DNA of 64,000 nucleotides from Frankia sp. QA3 (GTDB lineage Bacteria; Actinomycetota; Actinomycetes; Frankiales; Frankiaceae). The stretch lies in contig NZ_CM001489.1 in the NCBI RefSeq assembly GCF_000262465.1, forward strand, positions 744,409 through 808,408. The letters are read 5' to 3'. The position numbers were made by a program, and so were the translations under genes. This document shows, in pieces, positions 16,828-27,408 of this stretch; the first letter of the stretch is position 1; each line of letters begins with the position of its first letter. Below the pieces are notes generated by a model, which ran no database searches, was not told the DNA's origin, and saw nothing but the letters and a program-made list of their open reading frames with translations.

Positions 16828-19800
16828 GTGAGACTGCCCGGCCCGGCCGCGGCCAGGTCCGCGGCGGCGATGCTCGTCCGGACGCTGAGCGCCGAGCTGA
16901 CCCGGCCGCAGCGGCGACCGCGGCGCGTGTGGAGCCGGGACGGCGACGCGCACATCGAGATTCATCCGCCGTGGCCCGACGACACCGAACCGGATCCGGC
17001 CGTCGCGGACGCCCGCCGGCGGCGCCTGCACCACGCGGTCGTTGCCGCGCTGCACCGACTGGGCGGCGTCGACTGGGCGCAGGTCGATGAGGGCATCGGA
17101 CGGGTCCTCGTCAGCTTCGACTCCGATCGCGTCGGGGTGGCGGAGCTGGTCGACGCCGTCGCCGCGGTGGAGACAGCCCTGCGCCAAGGCACGAGCGAGC
17201 CGGGCCCGGACGCAGGGCGCGCCCGAGCCGGCGCCGAGGTAGGTGCTGCGGCTGACGTCGCCGGTGCCGGTGCCGGTGCCGGTGCTCGGGACGGTGGCGG
17301 GCGGGCGGCGGTGCCTGCGCAAGCCGCGCACCCGGGGGATCCGGGGCCGGTGGTCGCCACGATGATCGGTCTCGGTGTGGACACCGCGGCGCTCGGCGTC
17401 GCCGTGGCGGCCCGCGTCTGCCGGGTGCCGGCCCTGCCCCGCGCCGCGGGAGCGGTGGTGGCACTCGTGGATCACCAGCCGTGGGTCCGGCGGGCGGTGG
17501 AACGCCGCCTCGGCCAGCATGGCGCCGATCTGATGATCGGCCTGGCCGGCGCCGGTGCGGGTGCCCTGACCCAGAGCCCGGACGTCCTCATCGTCGACGT
17601 GGCCCACCGGGCGGCGGCCGCCGGCGAGCTGCTCGCCGAACGGGCGGTGTTCCTCCGCCGCCAGCCCGACCTCCTGCGCCGCACCGCCCGGGCGGACCAG
17701 GCTCCCGCCTCGCCTCCGGTCCCATCCGAGCCGGTCACCCCGGACTCTGCACGGCCGGCCTCGCCGGACACCGCACCGTTGGTCGCCCCGGACAGTGCCG
17801 CGCAGCTGCCGAGTGCCGCGGATTCGTCGGCGCCAGGGCAGCCGCCCGACGGCTTGCCTGGCCCGTCCCGACTACCCGGCGAGATCGGCGCACGCGCGCG
17901 TGAGCACAGGCCCCGCCCTCTTCCCGCCGGCCCGATCGAGCGGTGCGCCGATCGGATGGCCACCGTCGGGCTCGCCGTCGGCGCGGCCGGCCTGCTCGCG
18001 ACCGGCTCCCCGCGGGTCGGCGGCGAGCTGGTGCTGGCGACCGTGCCGCGAGCTGCCCGGCTGGGCCGGGAGGTCTTCGCGGCCACGGCGGCCCGCCGGC
18101 TGTCCGCTCGGGACGTGGTGACCCTCGACGCCCGCTGCCTGCGCCGGCTCGATCGGATAGACGCCGTCGTCGTCTGCGCCTCGGTCCTGCTCGGGGAGCG
18201 GACGCGGGTGTTGGCCGCCGCGGACGCGGCCACCTGGTCACGGGCGGACCGACTGCTCGACGAGGTGGATCCCCGACGGGTGTTCCATCCGGGCGACGTC
18301 GTCGCGCGCGAGGGGTCCGCACGGGTGGTGGCGGTGCACGCTGACGGGCCGCGATCGGCGCTGCACCCGGCCGGGCTACCCGTGGAGCTTCGCGCCGGCC
18401 GCCGCCGGGCGCGTGCCGTCGTCGGCGCCGAACTCGACGGGCTCGCCGAGGCACTCCTGCGTGCCGCCCGGGCGTGCGGCACCGTCGTGCTCACCGCCCA
18501 CGCCAGCACGGCCGAGCTCGCCACGCTCGTCGACACCGTGCTGCCCGCGGGCACGGACCCGGACGCCGAGGTCTGGCGCCTGCAGGCGGCCGGGCGGGTG
18601 GTCGCCGTCGTGGGCGGGGGCGCGCGACCGGGGGCGCCGGCGGTCGCCGCCGGGGACGCCGACGCGCTGTTTCGGGCGGACGTGGGAATCGGCGTGGACA
18701 CCCCCGGTGCCCGCCCGCCCTGGTCCGCCGATCTGATCTGCGCGGACGGGCTGGCCGATGCCTGGCGGATCCTGCAGCTCCCGCCGGTCGCCGCGTCGGT
18801 CAGCAGCCGGTCGGTGACGCTCGCCCACTGCGCGTCGGCCCTGGCCGTCCTGACCACCATCGCCGGGCTGGGACGCCCGGACGCCGATTCGGGCCAGGGC
18901 TGGCCGGCGCTGATCCGGCCCGCGGCGCTCGCGCGCGGCGGTCCGGTCAACGCCGCCTCGCTCGGCGCGATGGCCCTCGGCGCGCTCACCGCGAGCCACG
19001 CCGACCGGCGAAGCCCCCCCGCGCCCGCGTGGCACACCGACTGGCATGCCCTGCCGGCGGACACCGTGCGACGCAGACTGGCCGCCGTCCCGCGGGACCC
19101 GGCGGGCCTGGCCGGCGCCACCGCCGAACCTGACTCCACGCGGCTGGCCCCACCCGAGCGGACCACGCGTGCGACCCCACGGGAAACCCCGCCGTCGGAA
19201 CGCCCGCCGCCGGCAGGCCCGCCGTCGGAACGCCCGCCGCCGGGCGGGGAGAACGACTCCCCGACGCGCGGACGGGCCCTCGGCTCGATGGTCTCCGCCG
19301 GACGGGGGCTCACCGTCGCCGTGCTCTCGGACCTGCGCGATCCGCTGATCCCGGTCCTGTTCGTCGGGGCCGCCGCGAGCGCGGTGCTCGGGTCGACGGT
19401 CGACGCCGCGCTCGTGGCCGGCGTGTCGGTGGCCAACGCCGTGGTCAGCGGGGCGCAGCGGGCCAGGGCCGAGGCGGTGATGCGCCGGCTGGTGGCCCGG
19501 CACACCCCGCTCGCCCGGGTGGTGACGACCGACGGCACCCGGCTGGTCGACGCCGGCGATCTGCGCGTGGGCGACCTCGTCGACGTACGTGCCGCCGACG
19601 TGGTGCCCGCGGACGCCCGGCTGGTCCACGCCGAGTCCCTGGAGGTCGACGAGTCCTCCCTGACCGGGGAGTCGGTGCCGGTCATCAAGGACATCGCCCC
19701 GACGCCGGGCGCCGCGCTCGCCGAGCGGCGCAACATGCTCTACGAGGGGACGACCGTGCTCGCCGGGTCCGGTCGGGCGGTGGTGGTCGCCGTCGGCGCG

Positions 19801-21865
19801 GCGACCGAGGCCGGGCGGGCAGGGCAGGCCGCGGTCGGCCACGGCCCGCCGCAGGGTGTGCAGGCCCGGCTCGTCGACCTCACCCGGCTGGCGCTGCCGC
19901 TCACCGCGGTCAGCGGGATCGCCGTGGCCGGCCTGTCCTGGCTGCGCGGCACGTCGCTGCGGGCCGCCGTCAACGCCGGGGTGGCCGTGGCGGTGGCCGC
20001 GGTCCCCGAGGGGCTTCCGCTGGTCGCGACGGTCGCACAGATGGCGTCGGCGCGCCGCCTGGCCCGGCTCGGCGTGCTCGTCCGCTCCTCCCGCACCGTC
20101 GAGGCCCTCGGCCGGGTCGACACCGTGTGCTTCGACAAGACCGGCACCCTGACCGAGGGGCGGCTGGTGCTGCGCGACGTCGTGGTCCGCGCGGCCGTCG
20201 CACCCCGGGGGGCGAGCAGCGCCGCGGGCGGGCGCGCCGCCCGGTGGCGGCGGGTCGCCGGAACGGACCCGGCCGCGGCGGCGGTCCACCGGACCGCGGC
20301 CGCGGCCAGTCCGGGGGCCGGGTGGGCCGGTGCCGCATGCCACCGACCGGGCGGTGCTCGATGCCGCCCGCGGCCTCATCCCGCCCGGTGAACGCCTGGC
20401 GGAGACGCCGTTCGAGACCGCGCGAGGATATGCGGCCACGCTGCTGCGTGGCCCGGACGGGACGGTGACGCTCGCCGTCAAGGGCGCCCCGGAGGTGCTG
20501 CTCGACCGCTGCCGGCTGGGGTCCGCCCGGCGGCGGGAGGCGGCGATGGTCGCCGAGGACCTGGCCCGGCGCGGGCTACGAGTTCTCGCCGTCGCCCGCG
20601 CGGACCGCACGCCAGACCGGCCACGGCCCGCGGGTGCGCACCCGCGACCGGGCCCGGGCAGCCCGCTCGGGGAGGACCAGCTCCGCAGGCTGGAGCTCGT
20701 CGGCTTCCTCGGCCTGGCCGACACGCCCCGGCCGTCGGCGGCCCCGGCCGTGCGCCGGCTGGTCGAGGCCGGGATCCGAGTGCTCGTCGTGACCGGGGAC
20801 CATCCGGTGACCGCCGGGGCGATCGCCGCCGAGGTCGGCGTCCCGCGGGCCGATCACATCGTCACCGGCGCGGAGCTCGCGGCGCTCGGTGACGAGGAGT
20901 ACGCGCGCCGGGTCGAAAAGGCGACGGTGTTCGCGCGCATCTCCCCGGAGCAGAAGGTGCGCCTCGTCCTCGCGTTGCGCCGGCGCGGCCACGTCGTGGC
21001 CATGACCGGGGACGGCACGAACGACGCCGCCGCCATCCGTGCCGCCGACGTCGGCGTCGCCGTCCGGGGCCACGGGTCGGCCGCGGCCACCGGCGCCGCC
21101 GACCTCCTGCTCACCGACGCCGACGTCACCCGCCTGGTCGACGCCCTCGAGGAGGGCGCGAGCATGTGGCAGGCGGTGACCGACGCGGTGTCGGTACTGG
21201 TCGGCGGCAACGCCGGGGAGGTCGCGTTCACCGTCCTCGGCACGGCGCTCGGGGGGACGGCGCCGTTGAATCCGCGCCAGCTGCTGCTTGTCAACCTGTT
21301 GACCGACATGGCCCCGGCGATGGCGCTGGCCGTCCGGGGGCGTGCACCGGACGGCGGGCATCCCGCAGCCCGCGCCGGCGCCGAGACCGCCCGGTCGGGC
21401 GGGGCGGCCGAGCGGGAGCACACCGGGACGGGCCGTGCCGGGCCGGGGAGCGTCCGCCGCGGCGGGGTGACGGCGACCGACTGGCTCACCGGCCCGCTGC
21501 GACGCATCCTGCTGATCCGCGGCGGGGCGACGGCGGGCGGAGCGAGCGCCGCGTGGCTGCTCGCCCGGCTGACCGGCACCCGGCGGCGCGCCTCGACCGT
21601 CGCGTTGCTCGCGCTCGTCGGCGCCCAGCTGGGCCAGACCCTGACCCTTGCGGGCCGGGATCCGCTGGTCATCACGACGGCGATCGCCAGCGTGGTCGTG
21701 CTAGCCATGCTGGTGCAGACGCCGGTACTCAGCGCGCTGTTCGGGTCCCGCCCGGTCGGGCCGGTCGGCTGGAGCATCGCGCTGGGCGCCGCCGCCGCGG
21801 CCACCCTCGCGGCCTGGCGGGCGGCGAGGTACCAGAGTCCCGCCACGCCGCCGGGGCGGGGTTGA
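16828..21865 (+). CDS. ctpI: CtpI-like P-type ATPase, interrupted by a frameshift
   Basis: Very large cation-transport P-type ATPase related to mycobacterial CtpI. The first frame (16828-20391) has a metal-binding-like N-terminal domain without CxxC, a long actinobacterial extension, then the P-type core: actuator LTGESVPVIKD and phosphorylation motif DKTGTLTEG (Asp1103). The second frame (20330-21865) continues with the nucleotide-binding part (VKGAPEVLLDRC), the hinge TGDGTNDAAAIRAADVG and the C-terminal helices. The frames differ by +1. Both look coding until about 20,310-20,340, a G-rich stretch where a one-base indel would restore a product of about 1,680 residues, close to CtpI. I annotate it as one gene with a lesion or sequence error. 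Start GTG 16828 has a weak ribosome site. Ion specificity is unknown. Confidence 0.85.
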
Positions 21866-21926
21866 CCTGCCGGATCCGGGATGGCCGGCGGGGGCGAGGC
21901 GGCGTGCCGCCCGCTGCCCGGCCGGG

Positions 21927-22043
21927 TCAGGCCCGCTGGCCGGCCGGCACGCCGAGCCAGCGGCGCACCAGGGTGGTCAGGACGAGGATGACCGCCGTCC
22001 CGACCACCTCGATGATCACTCCTGCGAGCAGATGGTTCATCAT
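21927..22043 (-). CDS. Small single-pass membrane protein (38 aa)
   Basis: Short ORF starting ATG 22043 with an excellent ribosome site (GGGAGGT, 3 bases before the ATG). The product MMNHLLAGVIIEVVGTAVI... is one hydrophobic helix followed by a basic tail (RRWLG). The strong ribosome site and clean hydropathy make it more credible than the long shadow frames around it. It converges on the CtpI-like ATPase. Function is unknown. Confidence 0.6.
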   Translation of the reverse strand: MMNHLLAGVIIEVVGTAVILVLTTLVRRWLGVPAGQRA

Positions 22044-22309
22044 CGGACCTCCCGTGCCTGACGTGGACGTGCTGCACATCCGGATCTGACGCCGTCGAAG
22101 CTGCTCGGCCGCCCGCGCCGGCGCCCGGAGCGGGGCATGCGTCGGCGGGCCCCCGCTTTCCGGTGACACCATGCGGTCCAAAGGTGAACGGAAGGTGAGA
22201 GCTCTCGTTCGCGGATGTGACGTGATGGTGAAGCCGTCCGCGGGCAACGCCCGCGGACGGCGGCGGATGGCCGGTTCGGCCGGTCCCGTCCGGGATGTCG
22301 GGGCGCGTC

Positions 22310-22518
22310 GCGTCGCGTCGCGAGCAGCGTCCCGACGGCGGCCAGCCCGGCCGAGATCGGGATCACGACCTGACGGCCCCGGCCTGGCCGTAGGAGCCGG
22401 TGACGTCCGCCACGAGCAGCAGGCTGCCCAGGCCCAGCATCGAGACGGGCAGCCGCCCCACGAGACCGGCCGCGAGGCGCACCCACCCGCCGGGCTGGTC
22501 CAGCAGAGCGCCGTAACC
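22310..22518 (-). pseudogene. Remnant of an MFS transporter N-terminus
   Basis: About 51 codons (22366-22518) read like the first membrane helix of an MFS permease: LLDQPGGWVRLAAGLVGRLP, then SMLGLGSLLLVADVTGSYG. A stop follows. Just downstream, in another frame, is a short hydrophobic piece (VVIPISAGLAAVGTLLA). The other eleven helices are absent. It looks like the deleted and frameshifted relic of a transporter gene. Confidence 0.55.
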
Positions 22519-23206
22519 GCGCGCTGCGCTGTGGGGAGCGCCTGGCGGCACGGGCGGCGCCGACGGTGCAGGTGTGGTCCGAACAGGCGGTGTGGGCCGA
22601 ACAGGCTGTGGTCCGAACAGGCGGTGGGCCTGCCGGGGCGGACGGTTGGGCCGGCGCGGGGGAGGCGGGACCGGAGGAGGCGGGACCGGGGGAGGCGGGA
22701 CCGGGGGTAGTCGGGGCGGCGGAGGCAGGATCGGGGGAGGCCGGGGTGGGGGAGGCATGTCGGTGCGGCGCACCGGTGCGGCCGCGGCGGACGGGACGGA
22801 CCGGGCGGGGCAGGCTCGGCGCGCGCCGGCCACCGGTGCCCGCGGCCAGGCGCGGTGAGCGGTGGGGTGGCGCGGTGAGGGAGTTGGGCGCCTCCGGAGG
22901 GACGGCGGCGTCGTCGTGGGAAAGGCTCATGGATGCGTCCGCGGGCCACAGCGCCCGGCGGGCGCGAATCCGGCGGGGTGACGAGGCCCGGCAACGTCCT
23001 GCCCGGGGGCGTGGACGCCGACGCGGCGACCGCCCGAGCCGCCGACGCACGGCGAACGCGACGACGACCGCCGCCCACACCAGCCACGACGGCGGGAAAC
23101 CGGACGACAGGTTGCATCGCACCCTACCAGCCACGATGCCGGCGATCCGGGCGCGTCGCCGCAGCCACCGGCCGGGCGGTGGCCGTCATCCCCGCCCTCC
23201 GGACGT
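22519..23206. other. Repeat-rich region without a gene
   Basis: About 690 bases upstream of the uppP unit. It contains GGTCCGAACAGGCGGT-type blocks near 22575-22640 and the 15-bp tandem repeat at 22661-22710, which reads as poly-Pro on the minus strand. One minus-strand segment near 23060-23110 encodes a short hydrophobic stretch (WLVWAAVVVAFAV) but has no convincing start or downstream frame. Confidence 0.4.
22661..22710. repeat. 15-bp tandem repeat
   Basis: Three copies of a GGAGGCGGGACCGGG-type unit, followed by degenerate copies to about 22740. Confidence 0.8.
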
Positions 23207-23231
23207 GCCTCACGCTCCGCTAGCGTGAGGC
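23207..23231 (+). promoter_or_regulatory. Perfect 10-bp hairpin before the uppP leader ORF
   Basis: GCCTCACGCT and AGCGTGAGGC with a 5-base loop, ending a few bases before the GGAGGGG ribosome site at 23236-23242. It could be a translational or attenuation control element for the uppP transcript, or an operator. Confidence 0.55.
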
Positions 23232-23251
23232 GAGTGGAGGGGTGCAGACGG

Positions 23252-23428
23252 ATGACGCGACCAGATCGGACCCGACGGGCGGGTGACCCGCCGACCGACA
23301 TGGGGGCCGGTCCCATCGACCGCACCGAGCCCACCGGGCGACTCGAGCAGTCCGGGTACGCCGAGCAGTCCGGGTACGCCGAGCAGTCCGGGCGCAGCGG
23401 GCTCTCGGGCTCCAGTCGTCGCCGATGA
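23252..23428 (+). CDS. Small ORF translationally coupled to uppP
   Basis: 58-codon ORF with a good ribosome site (GGAGGGG). Its stop overlaps the start codon of uppP (ATGA at 23425-23428). The product is polar and includes EQSGYA twice followed by EQSGR (18-bp DNA repeats). UppP itself has no ribosome site of its own, which supports translation by coupling from this ORF. It may be a leader peptide rather than a functional protein. Confidence 0.5.
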   Translation: MTRPDRTRRAGDPPTDMGAGPIDRTEPTGRLEQSGYAEQSGYAEQSGRSGLSGSSRRR

Positions 23429-24303
23429 ACTTCTTCGAGGGCACGGTCCTCGGGCTGGTCCAGGGGCTGACCGAGTTCCTTCCCGTCTCCTCCAGTGCCC
23501 ACCTGCGGATCACCGCCGCGCTGGCCGGCTGGGACGATCCCGGCGCCGCGTTCACCGCGGTCACCCAGATCGGCACCGAGACCGCGGTGCTGATCTACTT
23601 CCGCCGGGACATCGCGCGGATCGTGCGGGCCTGGGCGCTGTCGTGGACCCGCCGGGAGATGCGCAAGGACACCGACGCCCGCATCGGCTGGCTGGTCATC
23701 CTCGGCACGATCCCGATCGGTCTGCTCGGCGTCATCTTCCAGGACGCCATCGAGGGCCCGTTCCGCGACCTGCGCCTGATCGCGACGACGCTGATCGTGC
23801 TCGGTCTCATCCTCGGCGGCGCGGACTGGTATGCCTCGAAGGGCCGCCCGCGCGGGCGGCACTCACTGCCGCGGCCGCGCAAGACCCTCCCCGACCTGTC
23901 GGTGCGCGACGGCCTGCTCTACGGGTTGGCGCAGTCGGCCGCGCTGATCCCGGGCGTGTCCCGCTCCGGGGCGACGATCAGCGGCGGGCTGCTGCTCGGC
24001 TACACCCGCGAGGCGGCCGCGCGCTACTCGTTCCTGCTCGCCATGCCCGCGGTGCTCGCCTCCGGCGTGTTCGAGCTGAAGTCCATCGGCGGTGATGGCG
24101 CGCAGGTGTCCTGGGGGCCGACGATCGCCGCCACGATCGTGGCGTTCGCCACCGGCTACGCGGCCATCGCCTGGTTCCTGCGCTACATCTCGACCCGCAG
24201 CTTCGCGCCGTTCGTGCTGTACCGGGTCGCCCTGGGGCTGCTGTTGCTGGCATTGCTCGCCGGCGGCGCGATCAGCGCGGACGCGGGTGCCCCGGGCGAC
24301 TGA
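23425..24303 (+). CDS. uppP: Undecaprenyl-diphosphatase
   Basis: Membrane phosphatase (BacA/UppP family) that recycles undecaprenyl diphosphate to the monophosphate lipid carrier for peptidoglycan and other wall polymers; it also gives bacitracin tolerance. The 292-residue protein has the two family signatures: EFLPVSSSAH at residues 17-26 (catalytic Glu17, His26 region) and PGVSRSGATI at 176-185 (Arg180), set in about eight membrane helices. Length is normal. The start ATG 23425 overlaps the preceding ORF's stop and has no Shine-Dalgarno, so translation is probably coupled. Confidence 0.95.
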   Translation: MNFFEGTVLGLVQGLTEFLPVSSSAHLRITAALAGWDDPGAAFTAVTQIGTETAVLIYFRRDIARIVRAWALSWTRREMRKDTDARIGWLVILGTIPIGLLGVIFQDAIEGPFRDLRLIATTLIVLGLILGGADWYASKGRPRGRHSLPRPRKTLPDLSVRDGLLYGLAQSAALIPGVSRSGATISGGLLLGYTREAAARYSFLLAMPAVLASGVFELKSIGGDGAQVSWGPTIAATIVAFATGYAAIAWFLRYISTRSFAPFVLYRVALGLLLLALLAGGAISADAGAPGD

Positions 24304-24594
24304 CGACCCGCGGGCGGACCCGTCGCGGGCGCGTCAACTACGGTGGGCGGGCGGCCCATGCGGCGTACGGAACGCGACGCGCGGTGGGCGGGGGTGCGGG
24401 GTGCCCGGTCGGCGCGGTGGCGAGGGACACGGTGCGGTGGGGGACGCGGCATGCCGGGACGTGGCCGTCCCCGGGCGCGCGCACGGTTTCGCGGTGTGCG
24501 CGCCGGCCGCCTGCCGGATCCCGGGCCCAGCAGGCGATGCCCGACGCCGCCGCCGAGCTCCTGGTGGCGGCCGCGACGGAGCGTGGAGGACGCC

Positions 24595-27408
24595 ATGTAT
24601 CGGCCAGGGGTCGCGGGAGCGCGGCCGTCCCCGGGACGGCACGACGGCCCGGACACGGCGACCATCGGGGATGGCGCGTCGGGTGAAGAGCCGGCGAACG
24701 CCGCCGAGCCCGGTGATCCGGCCGGATCCACCACCCCGGGCGGCGGATCCGTCGTCGGGCTGACGGCCGCCGAGGTCGCCGAGCGGATCGCCGACGGCCG
24801 CGTCAACGACGTGCCGCTGCGCTCCAGCCGGACCCTCGGCGAGATCGTCCGCGCCAACGTCTTCACCCGGATCAACGCGATCATCGGCGTCCTGCTGGCG
24901 TTCATGGTCGTCGTCGGCCCGTTGCAGGACGCCCTGTTCGGCGGGGTGATCGTTGCGAACACCCTGGTGGGGTTGTTCCAGGAGCTGCGCGCCAAGCGCA
25001 CCCTGGACCGCCTGGCGGTGGTCGGGGAGTCCCGGCCGCTGGTGCGCCGCGACGGGGTCGCGGCGCAGCTCGCCGCGTCCGAGATCGTCCTCGACGACGT
25101 CATCGAGCTCGGGCCGGGCGACCGGATCGGCGTCGACGGCGTCGTCGCCGAGGCCGAGCACCTGGAGGTCGACGAGTCGCTGCTGACCGGCGAGGCCGAC
25201 CCGGTGCACAAGCAGCCCGGCGACCAGGTCATGTCCGGCAGTTTCGTGGTCGCGGGCGCGGGCGCCTTCCGGGCGACCCGGGTGGGCCGCGAGGCCTACG
25301 CCGCGCAGCTCGCCGAGGAGGCCAGCCGGTTCACCCTGGTGCACTCCGAGCTGCGCGCCGGCATCAGCACGATCCTCCGGGTCGTGACCTGGATGATCAT
25401 CCCGACCGGCATTGCGCTGATCATCAGTCAGCTCTTCGTCAACGACGACGACCTGCCCGAGGCGATCCGCCGGATGGTCGCGGGCCTGGTGCCGATGGTG
25501 CCCGAGGGGCTCGTGCTGCTCACCTCGGTCGCCTTCGCGGTCGGGGTGGTGCGCCTGGGGCGCCGCCAGTGCCTCGTCCAGGAGCTGCCGGCGATCGAGG
25601 GGCTGGCCCGCGTCGACGTCGTCTGCCTCGACAAGACCGGCACCCTCACCGAGGCGGCGATGGACGTCGCCGAGCTGCGCATCGTCGACGCGGACGCCGC
25701 AACCGATGCCGCAACCGATGCCGCAACCGATGCCGCAACCGACGCCGCGCGGCAGGTGCTGGGTGTGCTCGGCGCCGCCGACGCCCGACCGAACCCCAGC
25801 ATGCAGGCGATCATCGACGCGTACCCGGCGCCGGCGGGCTGGGCGGTGCGCGCGGACGCCCCGTTCTCCTCGGCCCGCAAGTGGAGCGGCGCGACGCTGG
25901 CCGACCCGGCCGGCACCGTCGCCACCTGGCTGCTCGGCGCGCCCGACGTGCTGCTGCCCGCCGGCGACCCGGTGCTCACCGAGGTCGACGGCTACGGTGC
26001 GCGCGGCCTGCGGGTGCTGCTGCTCGGCCGGTTCACCGCGCCGCTCGACGGCGCGCTGGCCGACCCGGCGACCGTCCCGGCGTCCGTCGTGCCGGTCGCC
26101 CTCGTCGTGATCGCCCAGCGGCTGCGGGCCGACGCGCCGGACACCCTGCGCTACTTCGCCGAGCAGAACGTCGCGGCCAAGGTGATCTCCGGGGACAACG
26201 CGCTGTCCGTCGGCGCGGTCGCCCGCTCCCTGGGCCTGCCCGGCGCCGACTCCCCGGTGGACGCGAGAACGCTGCCGACCGATCCCGACGGCCTCGCGCA
26301 CGCCCTGGAGACCCATTCGATCTTCGGACGGGTGACGCCGCAGCAGAAGCGGGAGATGGTCGCCGCGCTGCAGTCCCGCGGGCACACCGTCGCGATGACC
26401 GGCGACGGCGTCAACGACGTCCTCGCCCTCAAGGACGCCGACATCGGCGTGGCGATGGGCTCGGGCAGCCAGGCGGCCCGCGGCGTCGCCCAGATCGTCC
26501 TGCTCGACAACAGCTTCGCGACGCTGCCGTCCGTCGTCGGCGAGGGGCGCCGCGTCATCGGCAACATCGAACGCGTCGCGAACCTGTTCCTGACGAAGAC
26601 CGTCTACTCGGTGCTGCTCGCCGTCCTCGTCGTCGTCACCCGGGTGCCCTACCCGTTCCTGCCGCGGCACCTGACGCTGCTCGGCTCGCTGACGATCGGC
26701 ATCCCGGCGTTCTTCCTCGCGCTCGCCCCGAACGCCGAGCGGGCCCGGCCGGACTTCGTCGGCCGGGTGCTGCGCTTCGCCCTGCCCGCGGGGATCCTCG
26801 CCGCCGCCGCGACGATGGCGTCCTACCTGGTGGCGCGGTCGATCTACGACGATCTCGACGCCGAGACGTCGATGGCGACCCTGACGCTGTTCCTCATCGC
26901 GCTGTGGGCGCTGGCGATCGTCGCCCGCCCCTACACGTGGTGGCGCATCGCCCTCGTGCTGACCATGGCGGTCGCGTTCGTGCTGGTCCTGGTCATCCCG
27001 TTCGGCCAGGAGTTCTTCCAGCTGTCGCTGGTGGGGACGACCGGCCCGTGGACCGGGGTGGCCATCGCCGCGGGCGCGGGGGTCCTGCTCGAACTCGTCT
27101 GGCTGCTGACCCGCCGGCACCTGTCCGCCGCGGCCTCCCGGGACGAGCTGGCCGCGGCGCGGCGCCCCTCGGCGTCGCAGAGCAACGTGCGGACCTTGCC
27201 GCGGCCGTCGGCGTCCGGGACCGAGCCCGCCGCCCTCCGCGGGGGGCCGGATGCCGGCGACGAACCGACCTCCGGCGGGCCGGCTTCGGGCCAGGTGGCG
27301 GTGGGTGACGTGGCGGTGGGTGACGTGGCGGTGGGTGACGCGACCCGGGGCGCGGTGGCCCGGGGTGAGGTCACCGCGGGTGGGGGGACGGCCGGGGCCC
27401 GCGCCTGA
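24595..27408 (+). CDS. ctpE: P-type ATPase CtpE (calcium uptake type)
   Basis: 937-residue cation-pumping P-type ATPase. In mycobacteria CtpE is a Ca2+ importer needed for wall integrity. Core motifs: actuator DESLLTGEADPVHK, membrane MVPEGLVLLTS, phosphorylation DKTGTLTE (Asp346), hinge MTGDGVNDVLALKDADIGVAMG. The start is ATG 24595 with GGAGG 5 bases upstream. Two low-complexity inserts are made of in-frame DNA repeats: AATD repeats (12-bp units) just after the phosphorylation domain start, and VAVGD repeats (15-bp units) in the C-terminal tail. The 3' end overlaps nhaA by 38 bases, tail to tail. Confidence 0.92.
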   Translation: MYRPGVAGARPSPGRHDGPDTATIGDGASGEEPANAAEPGDPAGSTTPGGGSVVGLTAAEVAERIADGRVNDVPLRSSRTLGEIVRANVFTRINAIIGVLLAFMVVVGPLQDALFGGVIVANTLVGLFQELRAKRTLDRLAVVGESRPLVRRDGVAAQLAASEIVLDDVIELGPGDRIGVDGVVAEAEHLEVDESLLTGEADPVHKQPGDQVMSGSFVVAGAGAFRATRVGREAYAAQLAEEASRFTLVHSELRAGISTILRVVTWMIIPTGIALIISQLFVNDDDLPEAIRRMVAGLVPMVPEGLVLLTSVAFAVGVVRLGRRQCLVQELPAIEGLARVDVVCLDKTGTLTEAAMDVAELRIVDADAATDAATDAATDAATDAARQVLGVLGAADARPNPSMQAIIDAYPAPAGWAVRADAPFSSARKWSGATLADPAGTVATWLLGAPDVLLPAGDPVLTEVDGYGARGLRVLLLGRFTAPLDGALADPATVPASVVPVALVVIAQRLRADAPDTLRYFAEQNVAAKVISGDNALSVGAVARSLGLPGADSPVDARTLPTDPDGLAHALETHSIFGRVTPQQKREMVAALQSRGHTVAMTGDGVNDVLALKDADIGVAMGSGSQAARGVAQIVLLDNSFATLPSVVGEGRRVIGNIERVANLFLTKTVYSVLLAVLVVVTRVPYPFLPRHLTLLGSLTIGIPAFFLALAPNAERARPDFVGRVLRFALPAGILAAAATMASYLVARSIYDDLDAETSMATLTLFLIALWALAIVARPYTWWRIALVLTMAVAFVLVLVIPFGQEFFQLSLVGTTGPWTGVAIAAGAGVLLELVWLLTRRHLSAAASRDELAAARRPSASQSNVRTLPRPSASGTEPAALRGGPDAGDEPTSGGPASGQVAVGDVAVGDVAVGDATRGAVARGEVTAGGGTAGARA

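Noticed and set aside
22040..23134. 364-codon minus-strand frame
   Set aside because: Mixes a short hydrophobic piece with Pro/Arg repeats; no family character over most of its length. Only the MFS relic inside a neighbouring frame is supported.
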